Below are positions 1-12,169 of a stretch of 64,000 nucleotides of DNA, piece after piece. The DNA comes from Paraglaciecola sp. MB-3u-78 (GTDB lineage: Bacteria; Pseudomonadota; Gammaproteobacteria; Enterobacterales; Alteromonadaceae), in NCBI RefSeq assembly GCF_002835935.1, contig NZ_PJCF01000006.1, positions 682,001 to 746,000 of the forward strand. Direction: 5' to 3'. How positions within the stretch are numbered: position 1 is the stretch's first letter; the number at the start of each line of letters is the position of its first letter. Made by a program: the position numbers and the translations under genes. Under the pieces are notes generated by a model that saw nothing but the letters and a program-made list of their open reading frames with translations, did no database searches and was not told the origin of the DNA.

Positions 1-700
1 TAGTTGCGTCTAATAATGCCGCTCCAACCATGCCCGCTGCTCTACTTTGCAGCGGAGACATGGCATTGAATAAATGGGTAAAACCTTGGGCACCCGCTTG
101 CAGTGCTGCAAACGTTTGGGCGGCACTCGCATTAGAGTGACCTAAACAGACCTTTACATTAGCTTGTACTAACTCTTTGATTATCTCGACAGGTACATTT
201 TCAGGGGCCAAGGTTACACATACTAAACCGAGGTCGGTGCGTTTAAACAGGGCCATTTCATCAGGACTAATTTGCCGAATATGCTGAATGGGGTGAATGC
301 CTTTTTTAGGCTGACTTAAATGAGGTCCTTCAAAATGAATACCTATTATGCCTTTTACATTTTGGGCAATGGCTGCAGCCACGGCATTTGCTGCCTGCTG
401 CATAGTCGCGAAATCATCGGTGATAAGCGTAGGCAAGATAGCGGTGCTACCAAATTGTTGATGGGCACGACTCATAGTGAGCAGCGTCTCTAGGTTTGGC
501 TGATTATTAAATAATACACCGCCACCACCATTGACCTGCACATCCACAAAACCGGGAGCAACTAAACCAGATAATTGAATCACATCATCTTGCAACTGTG
601 CTGATTCAATTGAGCGAATGGTGCCGGCCTCAACAGTAATCATTTGATTTTTTAGAATGGTGTTTCCATCAAACAAACTTTCTGCAAAAAAACGCTGCAT
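1..700 (-). CDS. nagA: N-acetylglucosamine-6-phosphate deacetylase, 3' end outside window
   Basis: Amidohydrolase that removes the acetyl group from GlcNAc-6-phosphate to give glucosamine-6-phosphate in the cytoplasm. The start codon is the ATG at 700-698 (protein begins MQRFFAESLFDG) and the frame stays open to the window edge, so only about 233 N-terminal residues are seen. Family signatures are visible: GLVAPGFVDVQVNGGGG in place of the metal-binding strand, GIHFEGPHL, the GHSNAS loop, and THLFNAMSPLQSR. It starts 8 bp after the nagK stop, so the two are co-transcribed. The missing C-terminus cannot be judged. The gene does not appear as a complete ORF only because of truncation by the window. 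Confidence 0.93.
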   Translation of the reverse strand, partial: MQRFFAESLFDGNTILKNQMITVEAGTIRSIESAQLQDDVIQLSGLVAPGFVDVQVNGGGGVLFNNQPNLETLLTMSRAHQQFGSTAILPTLITDDFATMQQAANAVAAAIAQNVKGIIGIHFEGPHLSQPKKGIHPIQHIRQISPDEMALFKRTDLGLVCVTLAPENVPVEIIKELVQANVKVCLGHSNASAAQTFAALQAGAQGFTHLFNAMSPLQSRAAGMVGAALLDAT

Positions 701-708
701 CTGTACCT

Positions 709-1596
709 CTAAAATGTTTTAGTTAATTTTGTCTTGGCGTATAGAATTGCGCCTTGTTCTGGCGTCGCTTTAGCGGGCTGAATGTTAGCCTGTAGTTGGC
801 TATCCAAATAAGGCATCAAGGGTTGCGTAATGCCGCCGATCAGGGATAAACGATCTAAGTTACCTATTAATAATCGATGGCAAAGCTTGTTGATATAAGT
901 CGCAGCTTGATTAACTAGTAATAATGCATCTTCTTGCTGACTTGCCGCGAGTTGCAGAATCAGCGGGGCAATAGATGCGTAAAATGCCGGTTTTGCCTCT
1001 AAAGTTAAACTAACCAAGTCGTAAGGATTGTCACAATTAAGTAAGCTCAGTACATGTTCACAAAGAAGATTGTTAGGGGTAATACCATCCAATGTTTCAA
1101 GGCAATGACTAACCGCCATCTTGCCAAGCCATGCGCCACTGCCTTTATCGCCGACGACAAAACCATGACCTCCCACTTCTAACTGTTGATTGTTATGGAT
1201 AGCTATCCCAGATGAACCTGTTCCTACTATTACAATGGCTCCGTCTTGACCTAAATGAGCGCCAAGACAAGCAATGTGTAAATCAGTGGTAATGTGCCAA
1301 CTAGCAAAGGGCAGGGTTTGTTTTAGAAAGGTTTGTTTAACTTGGGGAATATTAATACCAGCCAAGCCAATTCCCGTATGGATATGGTTTAGGGTTAATC
1401 CTTTAATATTAGCGTTGGCGATGGCTTTTTCACTGGCTTCAAGCACAGCTGCAACTGAACCCATTAAATGTTGCGCGGCATTTGCTGGACCTGAGGTAGC
1501 TTCAGCCAAAAGGTTTCCCTGTGCATCTTCCAAGCGAGCTTTACATTTGGTGCCGCCGCCATCAATGCCTAGAAAAATATTCGTTGAATGAGTCAA
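709..1596 (-). CDS. nagK: N-acetylglucosamine/glucosamine kinase, BadF/BadG/BcrA/BcrD ATPase family
   Basis: A 295-residue sugar kinase of the ASKHA fold, expected to phosphorylate cytoplasmic GlcNAc (or glucosamine) with ATP. The N-terminal phosphate-1 motif LGIDGGGTKCKARL, the central VIVGTGSSGIA phosphate-2 loop, and GHGFVVGDKGSGAWLG are typical of the BadF-type N-acetylglucosamine kinases. The start codon is TTG at 1596, preceded by a good GAGGAA ribosome site. It lies between nagB (126 bp upstream) and nagA (8 bp downstream) on the same strand. Its presence suggests sugar entry without a PTS, so that a free-sugar kinase is required; the transporter is not in the window. Glucosamine versus GlcNAc specificity cannot be told from sequence. 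Confidence 0.85.
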   Translation of the reverse strand: MTHSTNIFLGIDGGGTKCKARLEDAQGNLLAEATSGPANAAQHLMGSVAAVLEASEKAIANANIKGLTLNHIHTGIGLAGINIPQVKQTFLKQTLPFASWHITTDLHIACLGAHLGQDGAIVIVGTGSSGIAIHNNQQLEVGGHGFVVGDKGSGAWLGKMAVSHCLETLDGITPNNLLCEHVLSLLNCDNPYDLVSLTLEAKPAFYASIAPLILQLAASQQEDALLLVNQAATYINKLCHRLLIGNLDRLSLIGGITQPLMPYLDSQLQANIQPAKATPEQGAILYAKTKLTKTF

Positions 1597-1722
1597 AAAT
1601 TATTCCTCTGTTTTTAGAACAATACACACTTTATTTATTCATCATTATTAGATTACTTTTTATGGTTATACAGCCTTGCCTGGCACTCATTATTGAGCAG
1701 CCGTCGCTATTTAACTGCGTAT

Positions 1723-2529
1723 TTAATAGTTATGAAAATAACCGTAATCTTCAATTAACTTACGATTTTCGTTATCAGCCCACTGATAGTAACTTTGGTC
1801 GCTTAATTCACTGGCGGCTGCTTTATCTAATAAGATAATTGCATTTTCATGCATTTGTAGTGCAGAAGCGGGACACATGGCCGAAACACCACCAGTGATC
1901 ATATCTTTAACCCCATTGGCTTTGTTAGCACCAGTAGCCATCAACAACACATAACGTGCATCCATAATTGTGGCAATACCCATAGTCATTGCCATAGTGG
2001 GTTGCTTTTCATTGGGCTTAAATAAACGACTATTATCGGAAATTGTTTGTTGGGTTAAAGTTTTAATTCGTGTTCGCGAAGACAAGCTTGAGGTAGGTTC
2101 GTTAAAACCAATGTGTCCATTAGCTCCTATACCTAAAATTTGTAAATCAATACCGCCTTGTTGTTTGATTTTTTCTTCATAAGCCAATCCTTGGATTCTT
2201 GGGTTTTCGCCCGTAGCGCAGGTAGGTAAAAAGGTATTGCTCACATCAATATCAACATGATTGAATAAATTTTTATCCATAAAACTGCGATAGCTTTGTG
2301 AGTTGGCTGGATCTATTTGGTGATATTCATCTAAGTTGAAGGTGGTGACGTTTTTAAAGCTAAGGCCTTGCGATTTATGTTGATCAACTAACTGTTTGTA
2401 TAAGCTAATGGGTGTATTACCTGTTGCTAAGCCTAATACAGGGTCGGGTTTTTTCTTAATCAGCTCTTTTACCCATAGTGCAGCGCTTTCGGCAACCTGT
2501 TGAGCATTGTCATAAATAATAATCTGCAT
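1723..2529 (-). CDS. nagB: Glucosamine-6-phosphate deaminase (NagB type I)
   Basis: Converts glucosamine-6-phosphate to fructose-6-phosphate and ammonia, the last step before glycolysis. The 268-residue length and motifs are those of the classic hexameric NagB, not the SIS-domain NagB-II often found in Shewanella: LGLATGNTPISLY binds phosphate, FNLDEYH carries the catalytic region, and LGIGANGHIGFNEP is the family signature. The ATG at 2529 has an AAGGAA site 6 bp upstream. It is the first gene of the nagB-nagK-nagA operon; a palindromic operator lies 68-87 bp upstream of its start. Confidence 0.95.
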   Translation of the reverse strand: MQIIIYDNAQQVAESAALWVKELIKKKPDPVLGLATGNTPISLYKQLVDQHKSQGLSFKNVTTFNLDEYHQIDPANSQSYRSFMDKNLFNHVDIDVSNTFLPTCATGENPRIQGLAYEEKIKQQGGIDLQILGIGANGHIGFNEPTSSLSSRTRIKTLTQQTISDNSRLFKPNEKQPTMAMTMGIATIMDARYVLLMATGANKANGVKDMITGGVSAMCPASALQMHENAIILLDKAAASELSDQSYYQWADNENRKLIEDYGYFHNY

Positions 2530-2596
2530 AAAAATTCCTTTGAACTGTATTATTTTTAGTTAGTATATTCACTATCCATTGCGATAACCTATTGAT

Positions 2597-2616
2597 AAAT
2601 GACAGCGTTGTCATTT
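2597..2616. promoter_or_regulatory. Probable NagR operator, inverted repeat
   Basis: Perfect 8-bp arms AAATGACA and TGTCATTT flank a 4-bp centre GCGT. This matches, as I recall it, the NagR motif described in Shewanella and other Alteromonadales (AATGACA-RCGY-TGTCATT). It sits between nagB (start at 2529) and the divergent LacI-type gene, where a repressor would block nagB transcription. A weaker half-related element (AATGACA at 2721-2727 and TGTTATT at 2735-2741) lies nearer the regulator but with the wrong spacing. Confidence 0.8.
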
Positions 2617-2790
2617 ATTCTATCAACTAAAGAATTATTTACAACATTCTGAGCTTGTTATTTAAAGACTGGGAGTGAAGACGTAATCATCAATACTGAT
2701 TGCTCTGTTATTTACCTAAAAATGACACTGACAATGTTATTTTTGTTGATTTAAAAATTTAAGCCAAGTGTTCGTTACACAATATAAAAA

Positions 2791-3867
2791 ATGGTGCTTG
2801 ATACAACAATGAACACAAAAACTACCATTAAAGATGTGGCTGAATTAGCCGGTGTGTCTTTTAAAACTGTATCCCGTGTCATCAATAATGAAGGCTCGGT
2901 CCGTAAGGAGACGTTGCAAAAAGTTAACGACGCAATTAACGAATTACACTATCAACCCAATACTGCTGCACGAAATCTTGCGGGCAGTAAATCTTACTCT
3001 CTAGGTTATGTGTACGACAATCCGAACGCTTATTATGTGCTCGATATGCAAAATGGAATATTGGCTGAATGCAGAGATCGCGGCTATGAATTGGTTATTC
3101 ACCCTTGCTCAGCCAATAACAAACATATCGTAGAAGAATTAGCGACTATGGTTAAACGTTCTCAGTTAGCTGGGTTGATCATTTCACCACCATTGTCGGA
3201 AATGCCTGAGGTGCTTAGGGGCTTAGATGAAATGAATATTCCGTTTATTCGGATTATCTCTGCCAGTGAAGTGAGTCAAGAATCGTCGCCCTGCGTATAT
3301 ATTAATGACAGAGACGCGGCCTTTGATATTACCGAACACCTGATCGAACAAGGTCATAGCAAGATTGCTTTTCTACGAGGTGACGAGAGTCACCGTTCGA
3401 GTCATGAGCGCAAAATAGGTTATTTAAATGCATTGAAGAAACACAATATACCGATTATTGAGGATTATCAGATTGATGGCTCTTACTCTTTTGAGTTCGG
3501 CGTTCAAGGAGCGAAACAATTATTGTCTTTAGCAGAGCCTCCTACTGGGATATTTTCCTGTAACGATGAAATAGCGGCGGGAGCGTTATTTGCAGTGCGC
3601 TTGCAAGGTCTCAATGTGCCTGATGATATGGCAATTGCTGGTTTTGAGGATAGTCCATTTTCCCGTCAAACTTGGCCAATGTTAACCACTGCCGCACAGC
3701 CAACTAATATTATCGCGCGCAAGGCAGCTGCGTCTTTGATCCAGCATTTAGTGAATCTACGCTCCCCTAAAACCAGCGTCGATAGTATTCCTCATCTGCA
3801 CTTTAGACCGCAATTAGTGAAACGTGAATCGACCCTCACAGTCACTTCTGAACAGTCACTTGAATGA
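2791..3867 (+). CDS. nagR: LacI/GalR-family transcriptional regulator of the nag genes
   Basis: Repressor with an N-terminal lambda-repressor-like HTH (TIKDVAELAGVSFKTVSRVI), hinge helix around YQPNTAARNLAG, and a periplasmic-binding-protein-like effector domain ending near residue 345. It faces away from nagB-nagK-nagA and shares the intergenic region with a good NagR-type operator, so it most likely represses that operon and responds to a GlcNAc catabolite. Two start codons are possible, 2791 and 2809 (MNTKTTIKDVAE). Homologues usually start only a few residues before TIKDVAELAG, so 2809 may be the true one; neither has a strong ribosome site. Function is inferred from family and location. 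Confidence 0.85.
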   Translation: MVLDTTMNTKTTIKDVAELAGVSFKTVSRVINNEGSVRKETLQKVNDAINELHYQPNTAARNLAGSKSYSLGYVYDNPNAYYVLDMQNGILAECRDRGYELVIHPCSANNKHIVEELATMVKRSQLAGLIISPPLSEMPEVLRGLDEMNIPFIRIISASEVSQESSPCVYINDRDAAFDITEHLIEQGHSKIAFLRGDESHRSSHERKIGYLNALKKHNIPIIEDYQIDGSYSFEFGVQGAKQLLSLAEPPTGIFSCNDEIAAGALFAVRLQGLNVPDDMAIAGFEDSPFSRQTWPMLTTAAQPTNIIARKAAASLIQHLVNLRSPKTSVDSIPHLHFRPQLVKRESTLTVTSEQSLE

Positions 3868-3955
3868 ATCTCGTTCATTATTCATAGTAGGTGGAGCGAC
3901 TGAAGTTTGTGTGACAACCAATTCGTTATTACAAATGTTGTTTGCTCGTTTAACG

Positions 3956-4783
3956 CTAATTTTGTCGGCGTCTAAATTCACTTGGTGATATGCCGACTAT
4001 TTTTTTGAAACTTTTTGAAAAATTAAAGATATTTGTGTACCCAACATAACTCGCGATATGTTGCACAGGCCAGAGGGTATTTAACAATAAACTTTTGGCC
4101 CGTTCAATACGCAAATGAATGAGTTTTTGTATAGGGCTTTTTCCAAATTGTGCTTTGCACAGGCGGTGTAAATGGGGCGGCGAATAGTGTAGTTGGTCAC
4201 ACATCGCCTCTATCGTCCAGTTGTACTGGAGGCGTTTCTCGATATCTTGAAATAAGTTAAATAGTCGGTTATTTGTTTTGTTTTGATTGTCCCCTGTGAG
4301 GGTGGCATTGAGATAATAACTCAATATTGGCATCACACCTTCGCGCAAAGTAGCATCTGGCTCACTATATAAAAGCTCCATGGCAAGATGTAATGGCGCG
4401 AGTTTTTGGTCCTCGATTATTAAGGCTTTTTCCAAAGCGAGATGTTGCCAACGTTTTGTGTTTGCGAGGTTTAGCCAAATAATATCCCATTGCTCTGAAG
4501 CGATGCTTACCTCGAAACTCTGCTTGGTTGGCAAAATAGCCAGAGTATTTGCCACGAGAGAGTATTCGCAGTCTATAGTGGTTAACTTACCTTGTCCTTT
4601 AAGGGTATAAAACAGTGTATGTTCAAGAGGAGCTGTGCGCCCTACACAATATCTCCCTGATAAGTTTGAACATCCAGCTAAAGTGATTTCCAGATCTTTT
4701 ATTTCAGCTAATACATCCGCATCTATGAAACGTTCATAGCAGTTTTGGCCAATATCCAGTAGGTCTTTGATGTGATGTTTCAT
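3956..4783 (-). CDS. AraC-family transcriptional regulator
   Basis: A 275-residue regulator with a cupin-like N-terminal ligand-binding region (residues about 20-140, with the RYCVGRTAPLEHTLFYTLKGQG stretch typical of AraC arms) and a C-terminal pair of HTH motifs (about 170-270: WTIEAMCDQLHYSPPHLHRL and VQHIASYVGYTNIFNFSKSF, then the KKIVGISPSEFRRR signature). It is divergent from lacZ with only 129 bp between the likely start codons, and two direct repeats lie there. It is most likely an activator of lacZ responding to a galactoside, but the ligand cannot be read from sequence. Confidence 0.9.
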   Translation of the reverse strand: MKHHIKDLLDIGQNCYERFIDADVLAEIKDLEITLAGCSNLSGRYCVGRTAPLEHTLFYTLKGQGKLTTIDCEYSLVANTLAILPTKQSFEVSIASEQWDIIWLNLANTKRWQHLALEKALIIEDQKLAPLHLAMELLYSEPDATLREGVMPILSYYLNATLTGDNQNKTNNRLFNLFQDIEKRLQYNWTIEAMCDQLHYSPPHLHRLCKAQFGKSPIQKLIHLRIERAKSLLLNTLWPVQHIASYVGYTNIFNFSKSFKKIVGISPSEFRRRQN

Positions 4784-4794
4784 AAATTTAAAAT

Positions 4795-4825
4795 GATAGT
4801 TTTAGATAAATTTTAGATAGTTTTA
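4795..4825. promoter_or_regulatory. Direct repeats in the araC-lacZ intergenic region
   Basis: The 10-mer GATAGTTTTA occurs at 4795-4804 and again at 4816-4825, 21 bp apart start to start, so both face the same side of the helix. AraC-type proteins bind direct half-sites with this spacing. The repeats end about 88 bp before the preferred lacZ start at 4913. A TATATT (4853-4858) downstream could be the lacZ -10 element; no good -35 is visible, as is common for activator-dependent promoters. Confidence 0.5.
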
Positions 4826-4843
4826 AGCATAATATAAACATAG

Positions 4844-8047
<3,204 letters not shown>

Positions 8048-8157
8048 GGCAGCGATATGTGCAGTTAATGGATATTTAACATACGCCCCATCGCAGACTT
8101 TAATTGCAGGTTAGCAATGCAGATGCAGTAGATAACCAAGCCTATTTTTTGAAACAT

Positions 8158-8853
8158 TCAACTGGCTTCGAGTACCCTCTGTATCTGCTGCTCCACATCC
8201 CTTAAATGCCCAGTCTTTATCCAAATTTTTGCACCAAGCTCGGCAGTGGTAAAAGTTAATGGATAACCGACTGGGGTGCGCAACCAACTGTGTGTTACTA
8301 GCAAATCCTGCTGCTCTTTTACGCTGCCTTGTAAAACAAATAATTCTGCTCCGCCCTCAGGAACAAATTCCATATTAGTGTGTGGCTGAATATCCATTAC
8401 AGAAACGTGTTCGTGTTTATCTGTAAACAATGGGATAAGCGATACACCTTTCACATTTGCGTGTGGTAAAGGTATCACCTCGTTGATATTTAGCCTTACT
8501 GGGGTTCGGTCTTCTGGTTGGAATTGCCATAATTTGACGAGGATTACGCAGCCAGCTTCTGAGCCTGGAGTATGGCTAGATTGAGGAGGGTTACGTACAT
8601 ATGAGCCTACAGGATAGTCCCCATGCTCGTCTTGAAATACACCTTCCAAAACCAAAAATTCTTCTCCACCAACATGTACGTGAGGTGAAAACTGGCTGCT
8701 AGGGGCATAGCGCACAACTGAAGTGGCTCGTGCAACTTCATCACCCACTCTGTCTAAGGGTCTTCTTGACACACCAGCCATAGGTGAATCTACCCACGAC
8801 ATGCTGGCACTGTGAACTATCTCTCGCTTATTAAAATCAGCGGCAATTTTCAT
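8158..8853 (-). CDS. ChrR-like cupin domain protein
   Basis: About 231 residues with two cupin repeats: the first (residues about 40-105) has FSPHVHVGGEEFLVLEGVF with the H-x-H...E metal-ligand pattern, the second (about 140-215) is degenerate (MDIQPHTNMEFVPEGGAELFVLQG). This bicupin arrangement resembles the C-terminal domain of ChrR anti-sigma factors but the zinc-binding N-terminal anti-sigma domain is absent, so it is probably a metal-binding sensor or a small enzyme of unknown substrate. The frame is open to 8922; the ATG at 8853 (MKIAADFNKR) is preferred because upstream residues overlap the terminator hairpin. It follows the RND pump gene on the same strand, separated by a terminator. 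Confidence 0.72.
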   Translation of the reverse strand: MKIAADFNKREIVHSASMSWVDSPMAGVSRRPLDRVGDEVARATSVVRYAPSSQFSPHVHVGGEEFLVLEGVFQDEHGDYPVGSYVRNPPQSSHTPGSEAGCVILVKLWQFQPEDRTPVRLNINEVIPLPHANVKGVSLIPLFTDKHEHVSVMDIQPHTNMEFVPEGGAELFVLQGSVKEQQDLLVTHSWLRTPVGYPLTFTTAELGAKIWIKTGHLRDVEQQIQRVLEAS

Positions 8854-8910
8854 GTTTATGCTCATTGAAAGTGAAAAAGTTGGGCTGGAAAAATATTGTC
8901 TGTTATCCCT

Positions 8911-8939
8911 AAAACAAAACAAGCGCCGATTAAGGCGCT
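8911..8939 (-). terminator. Rho-independent terminator after the RND pump gene
   Basis: On the minus strand AGCGCC (8939-8934) and GGCGCT (8927-8922) form a GC-rich 6-bp stem with a 6-nt loop, followed by TTGTTTTGTTTT. It lies 20 bp past the RND pump stop codon. Confidence 0.8.
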
Positions 8940-8958
8940 CGTTTTATTAATCACAAGC

Positions 8959-11900
8959 CTAGGCTTCTGAAGGGGATGTATCGGTAGGACCGGTATTTTT
9001 GCTTTTTCGGCTAAACACTCTGCCAATAAATTTAAACAGAGTGATAAATAAAGCCTTGAAATCTTCTAAAATCATATACAAACAAGGCACTAAAATTAGG
9101 GTGACCAAGGTTGCGTAAAGCACCGCAAAACCTAATGCTACGGCCATAGGCACTATGATTTTGGCTTGCAAGCTCGTTTCAAACATTATGGGTAATACAC
9201 CAGCAAAGGTGGTGATAGAAGTAAGGGTAATAGCTCTGAATCTGGCACAACCTGCTTCAGTTACAGCAGCTTTAGTCGCATGGCCTTGTTTACGTCTTTG
9301 GTTAACAAAGTCAGTCATCACTAAGCTGTCGTTAATGACCACCCCAGCTGCAGCGATAAGTCCAAAAAATGACATCATGCTTAAATCAATGCCAAAGAAA
9401 AAGTGCCCCCAAATAGCGCCGGTTAAACTAAAGGGGATAACTGACATGATAATCAGTGGTTGACCGTAACTTTTTAAAGGCGCGGCAAGTAAGATAAACA
9501 CAATTAGCATACCAGCAATAAAGAAAGTAATTTGCTGATCTTCTTGGGCTTGTTGTTCTTCGATGCTGCCACCTAGTTCCGATTTAACCCCAGGGAAATT
9601 AGCTTGTAATTGAGGCAAAAGCTTTTCTTCAACCTCTTTTATCACCTCGTTTGGTTCAACCTGTTCTTCATCAATAGAACCATACACATAGACACTACGA
9701 TACCCTTGTTCTCTGCGAATATAGTTGATACCAGGCTCTTCTGTAAGAGTCACTACATCACCTAACATCACTTCTTGTCCGGTTGGCGTCGTAATAACCG
9801 CATATTTTAACTCGGCGAAACGTTCGCGAGTAAGTTTAGGGTAGCGCACCATGACGCGTACTTCTTCACCATCACGGATCACCCTTTGTGCTTCGCCACC
9901 AAAGAAGCTGGCTCCTACTTGACTGGCAATACTGGAAAGGTTTAGACCAAGATCATAAGCCACAGGTAACAAATCAATTTGAATTTCTTTGCTGGCAGGA
10001 TCGATAGAAGAGCTAATATCAAACAGACCTTCTTGTTGTTGTAACATGGCAATAAATTCACGACCAGCAGCATTCAGTTGATTGATATCAGCGCCAAATA
10101 ACATGAAGCCAAATTCACCGTCGTCGTTGCCACCACCCATTAAGTCGTCTTGAATAGTAATAGATTTAAGCCCTGGTATCACGGGTAGCTCTTCGCGCCA
10201 TCTTCTGGCTAACTCAAAAGCATCAAAATGACGTTCTTCCTCATCTACTAATGGCACTATGATTCGACCATCAGTGCGACCCTGATTAAACACCATAATG
10301 TCTTTCATCATGCTGCTACCGTATTCTTCGATTATCTTTTTATCTACAAAAATGATAGTACTTTCGATGGCTTTTAATGCGTCGATAGTAGCCATGTCAG
10401 AGGCATTTTCGTTCATCGATATATTGATACTTGGAAAGTCGTGGGGCACTTTTGGTGAAGGAACCATACGAACGTAATTACCTTGAAGTAACCCAAGGCT
10501 AATAAAAAGCATGGCAATGAAGGCCGCAAACACTAACCAGCGCCATTCAATGCAACGGATAATAAAGCGTTGATAAGGACCATTCACAAAACCAAAAAAG
10601 CCCTTGTTGAATTTGGCACGCCAACTGTTTTCTTTGATTGGAGTAAACTTCATATGGGCTAAATGTGCTGGTAAAATTAACTTTGATTCAATTAAACTAA
10701 ATACCAAACACAAAATCACCACTGTGGAAATATTAACAAAAAACGCGCTTTCTGGACCAGATGAAAACAGAGTCGGAGCAAAAACCGCTATAGTGGTTAA
10801 CACCCCAAAAGTAGCGGGTGTCGCTACGCGTTTAGCCCCGCGAACAACACTTTCAACGCCACCCCCTTTCTTTTCTATCTCTGTATAGGCGCTTTCACCT
10901 ATGACAATGGCATCATCTACCACTATCCCCAGCACCATAATAAAAGCAAAAAGTGACAATATATTTATAGTGATACCAAATACCGGCATCATCATTACCG
11001 CACCTAAAAAACAAACAGGTAGCCCCACCATTACCCAAAAAGCTAATCTAAACCTTAAGAAAATAGTCAGTAATAAGGCCACCAAGAATGCACCTTGAAA
11101 CAGGTTGCCTAACATCATATTCAGCCGACCATTCAGATAGAAGGTCATATCGACTAGGGTTTTAATTTGTAAACCTGGTGGTAACGTTTTATTACGCTCT
11201 TCTATGTAGGCCTTAACCGATTCGGCGACTGGTACGGTATTTTGGTCTTTAGTGGCTTTAACTGATAAAAATATGGCGTTTTCGCCTGAGTATTTAAAGT
11301 ACCGCTCGCCTTCAGTGAAACCGTCCTTTATTTCGGCTACATCTTCGAGTAACACTTTGGCACCGTTAGCACCAATTTTGACCGGAATACGTCTAAATTC
11401 ATCGCCGCTGTATAATTGGTTTTCAACTCGTATGGCGACTATGCCCGAATCAGTGCGTAATTGTCCCGCAGAGATATTGGTTGAATATCGACTAATAGCT
11501 TGGGTAACATCCGCTATAGTCAAATTATATTTACGCAGAGTTTCTGGGTCGATTTCAATGGCTATTTCGTCCTGAGGCGCATCTAGCGACACCAGTGAAA
11601 CGTTATTCAACTGCAATAATTCATCTTCAATTTGTTTCGCTATGGGTTTGAGCTCAGTAATAGGAGTATCACCCACCAGTGCCATTTCAATTACATCTTG
11701 CCTAAATTCAACTTGTGAAATATTAGGTGGCTCCATATCTGCCGGAAAAGTTGCAATGCTATCGACCCTAGCTTTGACCTTGTCGAGTACCTCAGTGAGT
11801 TCTTGGTCTTTTTGAATTTCTAAGCTAATTCGCCCGTTGCCGCGAAATGCCCGTGAAGTCGCCTTTTTGATTTCAGTAATGTCTTTGATGGCTTCTTCAA

Positions 11901-12159
11901 TTTTTATCAGGATGCTTTGTTCAATTTCCTGAGGCGAGGCGCCGCGATAGACCGCACTAACATTGATATAGTTGACTTCAATGTTAGGGAACATTTGCCG
12001 TTGAATAGAAAAATAGCTATATAGCCCCATGACAATGATAAACATCATCATTAAATTAGCGGCCACTGAATTATTGGCAAAAAACGCGATTAACCCAGTT
12101 TGTTTAGGCTCGGGTGTTTGTGGCTCGGTAGCTGGACTGCCTGTATTTTCGGTAGACAT
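8959..12159 (-). CDS. RND efflux transporter, inner-membrane permease (HAE1-like)
   Basis: A 1066-residue proton-driven efflux pump of the AcrB/MexB superfamily. It has the expected duplicated layout: TM1 near residue 30, a large periplasmic loop, a cluster of six membrane segments about 340-560, a second periplasmic loop and a final TM cluster about 875-1040. The proton-relay aspartates are visible in TM4 (GIVVDDAIVIGE). Its sequence is closer to the broad 'efflux RND permease' group than to AcrB, so the substrate cannot be named. It lies 10 bp after the adaptor gene and is translated from the same message. No TolC-like gene is nearby. Confidence 0.93.
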   Translation of the reverse strand: MSTENTGSPATEPQTPEPKQTGLIAFFANNSVAANLMMMFIIVMGLYSYFSIQRQMFPNIEVNYINVSAVYRGASPQEIEQSILIKIEEAIKDITEIKKATSRAFRGNGRISLEIQKDQELTEVLDKVKARVDSIATFPADMEPPNISQVEFRQDVIEMALVGDTPITELKPIAKQIEDELLQLNNVSLVSLDAPQDEIAIEIDPETLRKYNLTIADVTQAISRYSTNISAGQLRTDSGIVAIRVENQLYSGDEFRRIPVKIGANGAKVLLEDVAEIKDGFTEGERYFKYSGENAIFLSVKATKDQNTVPVAESVKAYIEERNKTLPPGLQIKTLVDMTFYLNGRLNMMLGNLFQGAFLVALLLTIFLRFRLAFWVMVGLPVCFLGAVMMMPVFGITINILSLFAFIMVLGIVVDDAIVIGESAYTEIEKKGGGVESVVRGAKRVATPATFGVLTTIAVFAPTLFSSGPESAFFVNISTVVILCLVFSLIESKLILPAHLAHMKFTPIKENSWRAKFNKGFFGFVNGPYQRFIIRCIEWRWLVFAAFIAMLFISLGLLQGNYVRMVPSPKVPHDFPSINISMNENASDMATIDALKAIESTIIFVDKKIIEEYGSSMMKDIMVFNQGRTDGRIIVPLVDEEERHFDAFELARRWREELPVIPGLKSITIQDDLMGGGNDDGEFGFMLFGADINQLNAAGREFIAMLQQQEGLFDISSSIDPASKEIQIDLLPVAYDLGLNLSSIASQVGASFFGGEAQRVIRDGEEVRVMVRYPKLTRERFAELKYAVITTPTGQEVMLGDVVTLTEEPGINYIRREQGYRSVYVYGSIDEEQVEPNEVIKEVEEKLLPQLQANFPGVKSELGGSIEEQQAQEDQQITFFIAGMLIVFILLAAPLKSYGQPLIIMSVIPFSLTGAIWGHFFFGIDLSMMSFFGLIAAAGVVINDSLVMTDFVNQRRKQGHATKAAVTEAGCARFRAITLTSITTFAGVLPIMFETSLQAKIIVPMAVALGFAVLYATLVTLILVPCLYMILEDFKALFITLFKFIGRVFSRKSKNTGPTDTSPSEA

Positions 12160-12169
12160 GATGGTGCCC

